From Longimicrobiales bacterium (lineage in GTDB: Bacteria; Gemmatimonadota; Gemmatimonadetes; Longimicrobiales; RSA9), in assembly GCA_035461765.1 (NCBI GenBank), contig DATHUY010000071.1:22153-86152 (forward strand): a DNA stretch of 64,000 bases. The letters are read 5' to 3'. This document shows positions 33,433-40,684 of the stretch, one piece after another. Every line of letters begins with the position of its first letter. The first letter of the stretch is position 1. Position numbers and translations under genes: made by a program. The notes beneath the pieces were generated by a model. That model saw only the letters and a program-made list of their open reading frames with translations. It searched no databases and was not told the DNA's origin.

Positions 33433-34232
33433 GATCCGCCCTCCGTCGCAGGCGCGGGCGTCGCGGCGGTCGTGGCCTCCGCCGCCTCGAGCGCACGCCG
33501 GCCGTCCTGGCCGAGCCGCTGGAGATATGCGATCAGTGCGATGATCTCGCGGTCCGGTTCGCTGTCGATCTGCGCGGCCGCGAGACTCCGCGTGATGAGA
33601 GCCGCCTGTGCGTTCAGGTGCGCGGCCACCTGCTCGATGGTCGCGTTGTCATACGGCACGCCGAGCCGACGCATCGCCACGACCGACGCCATCACGTCGC
33701 GCGGGTCGATCCGACGCTCGAGCAGGAACGCATACGGCGGCATGATGCTGCCCGGCGACGTGCTGCGCGGATCACGCATGTGCTCGTAATGCCACGCGTC
33801 CGGGTACTTGCCGCCCACACGCTGCAGGTCCGGCCCGATTCGGCGCGAGCCGAGCAGGAACGGCCGCTCGTAGACGAGCTCCCCCGCGCGCGTCCACTCG
33901 CCGTACCGCTGCAGCTCCGCGCGCATCGGCCGGATCATCTGCGAGTGGCAGACGTAGCAGCCTTCGCGGATGTAGATGTCGCGCCCGGCCAGCTCCAGCG
34001 GCGTAAACGGCGTCACGCCGGCCAAAGGCTGCGGTCCGGTCTTCACGGAGAACATGGGTACGATCTCGACGATGCCGCCGATCGAGATGACGACTGTCGT
34101 GAGCACCGCGAACAGGCCGATGCGGCCCTCGAGCAGCCGGCGATGCCAGTGCTCCTTCGCCGGCTGACGTCCGGCCGCTGCGCGGGCGTTTTCCGGTGTG
34201 CGATCCTGCGGCGTGCGCCGATCTTCCGACAT
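33429..34232 (-). CDS. ccoO: cbb3 oxidase mono-heme subunit CcoO
   Basis: 267 residues. A membrane anchor ([23 protein letters not shown], ~39-61) is followed by the mono-heme cytochrome c domain with [12 protein letters not shown] (heme motif C92-x2-C95-H96) and family blocks [32 protein letters not shown] (in part) and SIMPPYAFL with the axial Met. The N-terminal 35 residues are hydrophilic and longer than usual. The gene lies 11 nt after ccoN. Confidence 0.94.
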   Translation of the reverse strand: [267 protein letters not shown]

Positions 34233-34243
34233 GACGCTCCTCC

Positions 34244-35818
34244 TCAGGCCGCAGCCGGTGTGGGTACCGACAGTCTCTCACGCCGCGCCGCGCGCACGGT
34301 GAGGACGAAGTTGATCGCCATCATTATCGCGCCGGTCAGGTACATCGTGCCGCCCGCCACACGCAGCCAGTAGAACGGCTCCAGCTGCGTCACGATCTCC
34401 GTGAAATTCGGGTACTTGAGCTGACCGGCGCCGTCCACGCCGCGCCACATCAGCCCCTCCATGAGCCCGGCCGCCCACATCGACACCGTGTAGAGCACGA
34501 TGCCGGACGTCGCCAGCCAGAAGTGCGTCGTCGCCCAGCCCGGTCGCGCGAGCGGCCGGTTCCACAGGCGCGGTGCGAGCCAGTACAGCACCGCAAACGA
34601 GATCATGCCCACCCAGCCGAGTGCGCCGCTGTGCACGTGACCGACCACCCAGTTCGTGAAGTGGGCGAGTCCGTTGACGGCGCGTATCGACATCATCGGG
34701 CCTTCGAACGTGCTCATGCCGTAGAAGCTGACCGCGACCACCATGAACTTCAGGATCGGATCGGTGCGCACGCGGTCCCACGCGCCGCGCAGCGTCAGCA
34801 GCCCGTTCAGCATGCCGCCCCATGACGGTGCGAGCAGCATGATGCTGAACACCATGCCGAGTGTCTGCGCCCACTCCGGCAGGGCCGAGTACAGCAGATG
34901 GTGGGGGCCCGCCCAGATGTAGAGGAACACGAGCGCCCAGAAGTGCACGATCGACAGGCGGTAACTGTATACCGGCCGTTCCGCCGCGCGCGGCAGGAAG
35001 TAGTACATGAGACCGAGCAGCGGTGTCGTCAGGAAGAAGCCCACGGCGTTGTGGCCGTACCACCACTGCACCAGGCCGTCCGTCATGCCCGCGAACACAG
35101 GGTAGGAGCGGCCGATCGTCGCCGGGATCGCGAGGCTGTTGACGATGTGCAGCACGGGGATCGTGATGACGAACGAGATGTAGAACCAGATCGCGACATA
35201 CAGGTGCTCGACCCTGCGGCGCGCGATCGTGCCGAAGAAGTTGATCGCGAAGAGCACCCAGACCACCGTGATGAGCACGTCGAGTGGCCAGATCAGCTCG
35301 GCGTATTCCTTCGACTGCGTCATGCCGAGCGGCAGTGTGATGGCCGCACCGACGATGATCGCCTGCCAGCCCCAGAAGTGCAGCTTCGAGAGCGTATCAT
35401 TGAACATCCGCGTCTTCAGCAGGCGCTGGAGCGAGTAGTAGATGCCCGTGAAGCAGATGTTGCCGGTGAACGCGAATACCACCGCGTTCGTGTGGAGCGG
35501 CCGCAGCCGGCCGAACGTCGTGTATGGCGAGTTGAGATTGGCCGGCCACCACGCCAGCTGCAGCGCGATGATCACACCGACCAGCATCCCCACCAGCGCC
35601 CATACCACCGTCGCAATGAAGAAGAGGCGCACGATGTCATCATCGTACGCCGGGCTCACCGAGGTCGGTACTTTCGTCCGTTCCATGCGCGGCAGCGTCG
35701 CCACGCCTCCTCCAGAAGATGAGAATGGGAGGGAACCGGAGCTTCCCCCCATCAGCGGCTGGGCGCCGCTCCCACTCCCGGCCCCGCTCCCACCCTCATC
35801 CCGGTTCGAATCAGCCAC
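34244..35818 (-). CDS. ccoN: cbb3 oxidase catalytic subunit CcoN
   Basis: About 524 residues. The start is ambiguous: GTG 35818 has AGGAGGAG upstream (35826-35833) and is preferred, while ATG 35839 would include that site as codons. A Gly/Ser-rich leader of ~50 residues precedes the core, which starts at AYDDDIVRLFF. Twelve or so helices carry the low-spin heme His (LRPLHTNAVVF), CuB ligands (WWYGHNAVGFF and AGPHHLLY), the cross-linked Tyr (SFYGMSTFEGPMMS) and the heme ligands in AHFTNWVVGHVHSGALGW. It reduces oxygen to water with high affinity, supporting microaerobic respiration. It heads the operon ccoN-O-Q-P-G-H-I-S. Confidence 0.95.
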   Translation of the reverse strand: MADSNRDEGGSGAGSGSGAQPLMGGSSGSLPFSSSGGGVATLPRMERTKVPTSVSPAYDDDIVRLFFIATVVWALVGMLVGVIIALQLAWWPANLNSPYTTFGRLRPLHTNAVVFAFTGNICFTGIYYSLQRLLKTRMFNDTLSKLHFWGWQAIIVGAAITLPLGMTQSKEYAELIWPLDVLITVVWVLFAINFFGTIARRRVEHLYVAIWFYISFVITIPVLHIVNSLAIPATIGRSYPVFAGMTDGLVQWWYGHNAVGFFLTTPLLGLMYYFLPRAAERPVYSYRLSIVHFWALVFLYIWAGPHHLLYSALPEWAQTLGMVFSIMLLAPSWGGMLNGLLTLRGAWDRVRTDPILKFMVVAVSFYGMSTFEGPMMSIRAVNGLAHFTNWVVGHVHSGALGWVGMISFAVLYWLAPRLWNRPLARPGWATTHFWLATSGIVLYTVSMWAAGLMEGLMWRGVDGAGQLKYPNFTEIVTQLEPFYWLRVAGGTMYLTGAIMMAINFVLTVRAARRERLSVPTPAAA

Positions 35819-35955
35819 GGTACGCGTCTCCTCCTGCATCGGGTTCGACTTCGCGCGGAAGCGCGAGCAGCAGAAATAGCCGGATTTCGGGATGTGGCTA
35901 CAAGCGGGAAACGCCCGCATCGGACGTGGGGAAATACCCTACGCGCGCAGGGGGA

Positions 35956-35971
35956 TTCTCCTGATTGAGAA
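35956..35971. promoter_or_regulatory. Inverted repeat between divergent ccoN and SafE-like genes
   Basis: TTCTC-N6-GAGAA is a short dyad in the ~180-bp divergent intergenic region. It does not match the FNR box (TTGAT-N4-ATCAA). It could be a regulator site, but no clean promoter hexamers were found around it. Confidence 0.25.
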
Positions 35972-35999
35972 GCGGCGAGCGGGTGTGCGAACGTCGTGC

Positions 36000-36638
36000 A
36001 TGAACATCATTGTCGCCGCAGCGCTGGCCGGCATGCTCGCGACGCCGCACTGCGCGGCCATGTGCGGTGGCTTCGCCACGCTCTGCGCCCGGCCCCGGAG
36101 CGGCCTCGCCGGGTGGCACATCGGGCGCCTCGCGACGTACGCGGCGCTCGGCGCGATCGCCGGCAGCGTGGGCGGCCTGATCCCCGGCCCCGCATGGCTG
36201 CCCGCGGCACTGGCGACCGCGCTGCTGGTATGGTTCGCAGCCGCCCTCGCCGGCCTCGTACCGCAGCCGGCACTCCGCATACCCGGCCTCTCACGCGCCG
36301 CGCAGCTCGTCGCGCGCCGCGATGCCGTCGCCGCGCGGGTCGTGTTCGGATCGCTCACGGGCCTGCTGCCCTGCGGCATGGTATACGCCGCACTCGGCAT
36401 GGCCGTCGCCGCGGGCGGCGCGGTCACCGGGGCCGGAGTCATGCTCGCGTTCGGCGCCGCCACCATTCCCGGCCTGACGATCCTGTCGATCGGCCTTCAG
36501 AGGATCGCGCTGAGGAGTCTCTGGACGCGCCGCGTCGTCGCTATCCTGATCCTGATCCTCGGCCTCTGGTCCGTAAGCATGCGTGCAACTGCCCATGCGC
36601 CGGCCGCACAGGCCATGGAGGCGCACCAGTCACACTAA
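36000..36638 (+). CDS. DsbD_2/SafE-like membrane protein associated with cbb3 oxidase
   Basis: 212 residues from ATG 36000. Six hydrophobic segments; the first contains GMLATPHCAAMCGGFATLC with cysteines spaced for metal or disulfide chemistry, and the fourth has GLLPCGMVYAALGMA. These match the sulfite-exporter TauE/SafE-like, DsbD_2 (PF13386) family often encoded beside cbb3 oxidases and copper proteins. A copper- or electron-transport role in oxidase maturation is likely from context. It is divergent from ccoN. Confidence 0.78.
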   Translation: MNIIVAAALAGMLATPHCAAMCGGFATLCARPRSGLAGWHIGRLATYAALGAIAGSVGGLIPGPAWLPAALATALLVWFAAALAGLVPQPALRIPGLSRAAQLVARRDAVAARVVFGSLTGLLPCGMVYAALGMAVAAGGAVTGAGVMLAFGAATIPGLTILSIGLQRIALRSLWTRRVVAILILILGLWSVSMRATAHAPAAQAMEAHQSH

Positions 36639-36743
36639 CGGCGACTGCCTCGACTCCCGGCCGCTACGCCGTCGGTGCCGGGCGCCCGCCGCCGATCAGC
36701 GGCACCTGACCCCGCGCGCGCCTTCCGTTAGATTCGACGCGCG

Positions 36744-37850
36744 ATGACAAGAAGAACCGGCACCGCGGACCTCCCGCTCCATACCGGCCGCGCCCCCGCC
36801 TGGCTGTTCGACCGCATGAAGCAGCTCGCGCCCGCGATCGTCGAAGCGATCGTCGTGGACCGCGGCCCTGCCGCCGTCCTGGAGCGCCTCTCCGATCCGC
36901 ACTGGTTCCAGGCGTTCGGCTGTGTGCTCGGCTTCGACTGGCACTCGAGCGGCGTGACGACCACCGTGTGCGGTGCCCTCAAGGACGGGCTCGCCGGCCG
37001 CGAAGCGGATACCGGCATTTACGTCGCTGGCGGCAAGGGGAAGACGTCACGCAGGACACCGCAGGAGCTGGTTGCGATCGGCGGGCGTACCGGCCTCGAT
37101 GGCAACCGTCTGGCCTATACGAGCCGGATGACGGCAAAGGTGGACAGCGCCGCGGTGCAGGACGGCTTCGACCTTTACCATCACTCGTTTTTCGTCGCGA
37201 GCTCGGGCGAGTGGGCCGTGGTGCAGCAGGGTATGCGCGACCGCGACGGCTCCGCGCGGCGCTACCACTGGCTGGGCAGCCGTACCGCGGATCTCGTCAA
37301 CGAACCGCATGCGGCGGTCGCCTCGGATGTGCGGAGCGAGTCCGTGCTGAACCTGGTCGCGGCGGAGTCGAACGCGACGCGCGACGCAGCCGCACGATTC
37401 GCCGGAGAGGATCCACGACACACGGCGAAGGAGATTGCGCGCGCGATCACGCTCGAGCTGCCGCGTCGTCACTGGGTGGACATCGAGCGCGACATCAACC
37501 CGCGACATCTGAAGGCCGTGCTGCTCAGCACCTGGCAGACCGCACCCGCCGACTTCGAGACGCTGCTTGCAGTGAAAGGTGTCGGTCCCGCCACGCTGCG
37601 CGCGCTGGCGCTCATCTCGGAGCTGCTGTACGGCGCCCCCGCGAGCAGTCGGGACCCCGCCCGCTACAGCTTCGCGCACGGCGGCAAGGACGGCTTCCCG
37701 TTCCCTGTCGATCGCAGGACGTACGACGGCTCGATCGAGTTCCTGAGGGATGCCCTCGGTCGCGCCCGCATCGGCAGCAGCGACCGGCTGCACGCGCTGA
37801 AGCGGCTCGGCCAGTGGCAAACGAACAAGCCGGTCAGCTCGCGCTCCTAA
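36744..37850 (+). CDS. DUF763 family protein
   Basis: 368 residues from ATG 36744. The N-terminus RTGTADLPLHTGRAPAWLFDRM is diagnostic of DUF763. Other blocks are SDPHWFQAFGCVLGFDWHSSGVTTTVCGALK, YHHSFFVASSGEWAVVQQGM, and a helix-hairpin-helix-like LLAVKGVGPATLRALALISELLYGAP near 280-305. The HhH-like element and the FVA..GEWAVVQQGM block suggest nucleic-acid association, but the function is unknown. Isolated on the plus strand. Confidence 0.87.
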   Translation: MTRRTGTADLPLHTGRAPAWLFDRMKQLAPAIVEAIVVDRGPAAVLERLSDPHWFQAFGCVLGFDWHSSGVTTTVCGALKDGLAGREADTGIYVAGGKGKTSRRTPQELVAIGGRTGLDGNRLAYTSRMTAKVDSAAVQDGFDLYHHSFFVASSGEWAVVQQGMRDRDGSARRYHWLGSRTADLVNEPHAAVASDVRSESVLNLVAAESNATRDAAARFAGEDPRHTAKEIARAITLELPRRHWVDIERDINPRHLKAVLLSTWQTAPADFETLLAVKGVGPATLRALALISELLYGAPASSRDPARYSFAHGGKDGFPFPVDRRTYDGSIEFLRDALGRARIGSSDRLHALKRLGQWQTNKPVSSRS

Positions 37851-37900
37851 CCGCACGGGTCGCCGGCACCGGCGTGGCAGCGGCGCGCCGGCTAACGCCG

Positions 37901-38452
37901 CTAGCTGCGCTTCCGGTCGCGCCAGTCGCTCGCGGCGGGCGACCACGTCTGCGGCGGACGGCCGCCCAGCTCCGCGGCCGGCGGTGGCGCGGCCGCCTGC
38001 ACGATCGCCGAGCGACGCAGTGACTCCTCCACCACCGGCGCCTCGCCGATCTCCAGCCACAGCTCCGCACGGCACTGCGCGCATGTGATGGTGTGCGGGA
38101 TGTACAATACGGTGCCCCGCTTCAGCTCGAGCGCGCTCTCACAGCGTGGACAGGTTCCCCGCAGATGCACGACTTCCCATTCCGCTACCCAGGCGCGGCG
38201 CGTGAAGTACAGGCCGAGCAGGAACACGACGGCGGCCGGCTCGAGGTGCGGCGGGATCAGGAATCCGAGCGGCGTCGCCACGCCCACGCCGGCGAACGTG
38301 AGGAGCGTCCGCATGACGCGCTCGGAGCGCGTCCTGTGGAATGCCACGAGGTCCGCGGCAGTCGCGTACACGCCCGTGCTGCCGATCCGCGCCGCCACCT
38401 GCTCCGCACCATCAGGAATGGTCATCGATTCTCGATACAGGCTCGGATGCAT
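37901..38452 (-). CDS. Two-helix membrane protein with zinc-ribbon-like tail
   Basis: 183 residues from ATG 38452; ATG 38425 is an alternative. A hydrophobic pair lies at ~48-78 (LTFAGVGVATPLGFLI and AAVVFLLGLYF). It is followed by CPRCESAL and CAQCRAEL, two CxxC knuckles ~22 residues apart that could bind zinc. The C-terminus is Ala/Pro-rich and disordered-looking. I do not recognise a family. A plausible promoter lies just upstream, and the gene converges with DUF763 and is divergent from sodC. Confidence 0.6.
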   Translation of the reverse strand: MHPSLYRESMTIPDGAEQVAARIGSTGVYATAADLVAFHRTRSERVMRTLLTFAGVGVATPLGFLIPPHLEPAAVVFLLGLYFTRRAWVAEWEVVHLRGTCPRCESALELKRGTVLYIPHTITCAQCRAELWLEIGEAPVVEESLRRSAIVQAAAPPPAAELGGRPPQTWSPAASDWRDRKRS

Positions 38453-38475
38453 ATCGCGCCGCCGCGGGCGCAGCG

Positions 38476-38506
38476 TATACTAATCGTGAGCCATACGCCG
38501 CCGTCA
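38476..38506 (-). promoter_or_regulatory. Candidate promoter for the zinc-ribbon-like membrane gene
   Basis: On the minus strand TTGACG (38506-38501) and TAGTAT (38481-38476) are spaced by 19 bp. Transcription would start near 38469, 17 nt before ATG 38452. The spacing is slightly long. On the plus strand TATACT at 38475-38480 could serve sodC but lacks a -35. Confidence 0.35.
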
Positions 38507-38609
38507 ATAGGCGCGCTGCACGGCAGGACCGGGCCCCGTGCTTTCCGCTGGCCTGCACCCTGCATGCAACTCGGGGCCTCAATCCTTTGAACGATCCACA
38601 GGAGACGAC

Positions 38610-39191
38610 ATGAGACGACTCGGGGTGATGATGGCAGCGGCCGCCGTGGGCTTCGCCGCATGCGAGCCGGCGGACACCGCGCCGGAGCCGGCCGTGCGCG
38701 ATACGACTGCCGCGGTGCCGGACCAGTCGGCCGCGGAGGAGCGGATCGAGGTGCAGCTGATGGATTCGACGGGCGAGCAGGTCGGCGTATCCCACCTGTC
38801 GCAGCAGGGCGACGGCGTCGAAGTGCACATCCGCGTCGCGAACCTGGAGCCGGGCAGCGAGCATGGGCTCCATTTCCATGAGAACGGCACGTGCGAGCCG
38901 CCGACGTTCGAATCGGCGGGCGGTCACTTCAACCCGACCGGCATGCAGCACGGCCTCGAGAATCCCCAGGGTCCGCACGTGGGCGACATGCCGAACATCC
39001 GCGCCGGCGAGAACGGCGTCGCGGACACGACGTTCGTGAAGCCGAACACGCTGCTGCGCGGCGATTCGACATCGCTGCAGCGGCCGGGCGGCATCGCGCT
39101 CGTCGTGCATGCGGGACCGGACGACATGCGCACCGATCCGTCCGGCGACTCCGGCGCGCGCATCGCCTGCGGCGTGGTCAGGATCCAGTAG
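38610..39191 (+). CDS. sodC: Cu/Zn superoxide dismutase lipoprotein
   Basis: 193 residues. ATG 38610 has AGGAGA eight bases upstream; the longer upstream frame lacks a signal peptide. The lipobox is GFAAC (Cys18). Metal ligands are present: His88 and His90 (LHFHENGTC), bridging His106 (GGHFNP), His114, His123 (GPHVGD), Asp126 and His167 (VVHAGPDD). Cys95 and Cys187 would form the conserved disulfide. It dismutates superoxide in the periplasm. The spacer rich in Pro/Ala/Asp (20-42) tethers it to the membrane. Confidence 0.94.
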   Translation: MRRLGVMMAAAAVGFAACEPADTAPEPAVRDTTAAVPDQSAAEERIEVQLMDSTGEQVGVSHLSQQGDGVEVHIRVANLEPGSEHGLHFHENGTCEPPTFESAGGHFNPTGMQHGLENPQGPHVGDMPNIRAGENGVADTTFVKPNTLLRGDSTSLQRPGGIALVVHAGPDDMRTDPSGDSGARIACGVVRIQ

Positions 39192-39203
39192 CCCGAGGGC
39201 GGT

Positions 39204-39258
39204 CGGGCCGGCGTCAGCCTGCGGCGCTGTACAGCCCACCGCAGGCTGCCCCGGCCCG
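39204..39258. terminator. Two-tier hairpin between convergent sodC and DinB-like genes
   Basis: Inner stem CAGCCTGCGG/CCGCAGGCTG (39215-39224 with 39239-39248) is enclosed by outer stem CGGGCCGG/CCGGCCCG (39204-39211 with 39251-39258). It fills the 70-bp gap between two convergent stops. No T tract follows on either strand, so termination would rest on the stem strength or on Rho. Confidence 0.55.
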
Positions 39259-39262
39259 GACG

Positions 39263-39790
39263 CTACCAGCCTTCCCGCTCGCGCAGTGCCGTGATGTGCG
39301 CGACGTGATGACGGCCGTGCCACGAGTACATCTCGATGAGCACGGCCATCGTCATCAAGCCGCTATCCGGGTGTATGAGCCGCCGCGCATAGTCCGCCTC
39401 ACTCATGCCACGCAGCACGCCCAGCCAGCGCGCGTGCAGTGCAGCCAGCAGATCGAGCGACACATCGATCGGGCCGAGCCGCGGAAACGTCAGGTTCGCC
39501 CACGCCTTCTCATCATATGGCCGGATCGTCGGCTCCGTCTCAGTCAGCGCCAGGCACGTCCGTACATACGCATTCACGTGGCTGTCGGGGACGTGATGCA
39601 CCACCTGCCGCACCGTCCAGCCGCCGTCGCGATACGGCGTGTCCAGCTGCGCATCGCTCAGACCTGCCACCGCCTCACGCAGCCGGGCCGGAGCCTCCTC
39701 GATCGTCCTCAGCCAGTCGCGCCGGTCCGCAGGCTCCGGCACGGCAGTCGGCTTGAATCGGCCTATGGGGTAGCTCAGGTCTTTGCTCAT
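39263..39790 (-). CDS. DinB-like putative metal-dependent hydrolase/transferase (YfiT/BstA-like)
   Basis: 175 residues from ATG 39790, which has GGGAGA upstream. The N-terminus DLSYPIGRFKPTAVPEPADRRDWL, the block DGGWTVRQVVHHVPDSHVNAYVR and the C-terminal YSWHGRHHVAHITALRER match the YfiT family of DinB four-helix proteins. Its metal would be held by His near 67 and the HGRHH His pair near 155-160. Bacillus relatives act as bacillithiol S-transferases; the thiol cofactor here is unknown. Confidence 0.85.
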   Translation of the reverse strand: MSKDLSYPIGRFKPTAVPEPADRRDWLRTIEEAPARLREAVAGLSDAQLDTPYRDGGWTVRQVVHHVPDSHVNAYVRTCLALTETEPTIRPYDEKAWANLTFPRLGPIDVSLDLLAALHARWLGVLRGMSEADYARRLIHPDSGLMTMAVLIEMYSWHGRHHVAHITALREREGW

Positions 39791-40046
39791 CGTTCTCCCG
39801 TTGCGGTGGTCCCGCTCGAATGGCGGCATGCGGCAATCTGACAGGCCCGAAACCCCGCCACAACGCCCGCCGCGGCCGCTGATACTGGCATCGACCCCAC
39901 GCCCGCGTGCGTGCCCGCGTGCGCGCCCGTCCGTCTACGGGCCGCTCCTCACACTCAGACGGCCCGGCTCGCGGTCATCACGGAAACACGCCGGCGCCGG
40001 TTCGCGAAACTTGACGGGAACGGTCTCCCGGGGCGATCCTGCCTCC

Positions 40047-40406
40047 ATGAAGTTTCTCATCCGTCTGGTCCTCGCCGCGGCCGCCCTCTGGGCCACCGTC
40101 TACCTCGTGCCGGGGATCACGTACAACGGGCCACTGCTCCACCTGCTCATCGTCGCGATCGTCTTCGGCCTCGTCAACGCCCTCATCCGGCCGCTCCTCG
40201 TCGCGCTCACCTGTCCGCTGATCATACTGACGCTCGGCCTCTTCGCCCTGGTGCTCAACGGCCTGATGCTGTGGCTCACGAGCGCACTGTCGGGCGCGCT
40301 CGGCATCGGATTCCACATCAGCGGCTTCGTCCCCGCTTTCATCGGCGGCCTCGTGTTCGGCATCGTCAGCGCGATACTGAACATCTTCGTGAGCGACGAC
40401 GACTGA
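40047..40406 (+). CDS. Phage-holin-family-IV-like (PF04020) membrane protein
   Basis: 119 residues from ATG 40047, with four helices (LIRLVLAAAALWATVYLVPGI; LHLLIVAIVFGLVNALIRPLL; LTLGLFALVLNGLMLWLTSAL; FIGGLVFGIVSAILNIFV). The pattern NALIRPLL...CPLIILTLGLFALVLNG is characteristic of the family named after mycobacterial phage holins but widespread on chromosomes. No phage genes are nearby, so lysis is not implied. Function unknown. Confidence 0.85.
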   Translation: MKFLIRLVLAAAALWATVYLVPGITYNGPLLHLLIVAIVFGLVNALIRPLLVALTCPLIILTLGLFALVLNGLMLWLTSALSGALGIGFHISGFVPAFIGGLVFGIVSAILNIFVSDDD

Positions 40407-40584
40407 TCGCGAGCTGCAGGCCCGCAGTCCATCCCGCGCGTCTTCATGACGTCGCGTATGTCCCTATCCCGTCACAATTTCGCATCTCGCACGTTACGTC
40501 TGGACAGCTCGTCCGTGCCGGACGACAGCGACCCTGCACTCGTGTCGTTTCGTCTCGCGCAGCGGACCGTCTGCAGCAAGTCCG

Positions 40585-40613
40585 TTGCTGTGACGGGATT
40601 TCTGACTTACTGT
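40585..40613 (+). promoter_or_regulatory. Candidate promoter of the SusC/SusD operon
   Basis: TTGCTG (40585-40590) and TACTGT (40608-40613) are spaced by 17 bp, giving a leader of about 65 nt before the SusC start. GTGAC and GTCAC (40590-40594, 40612-40616) form a wide dyad across the same segment. The rest of the 278-bp gap shows nothing else. Confidence 0.35.
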
Positions 40614-40684
40614 CACGCTCTCGCCGATGGCGGGATTTTCTCGTAACCGGACCGATGTCGTATCCACGTACCAGGAGTGTGCTC

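Noticed and set aside
35956..35971. FNR box for the cbb3 operon
   Set aside because: The dyad TTCTC-N6-GAGAA does not fit TTGAT-N4-ATCAA, and no better match was found upstream of ccoN.
40047..40406. Prophage remnant because of the holin-type protein
   Set aside because: The PF04020 family is widespread on chromosomes, and there are no other phage genes nearby.
39911..40684. Long N-terminal extension of the SusC-like protein
   Set aside because: The extension lacks a signal peptide at its end and overlaps the holin-like gene; the start at 40685 has a ribosome site followed by a proper signal peptide.
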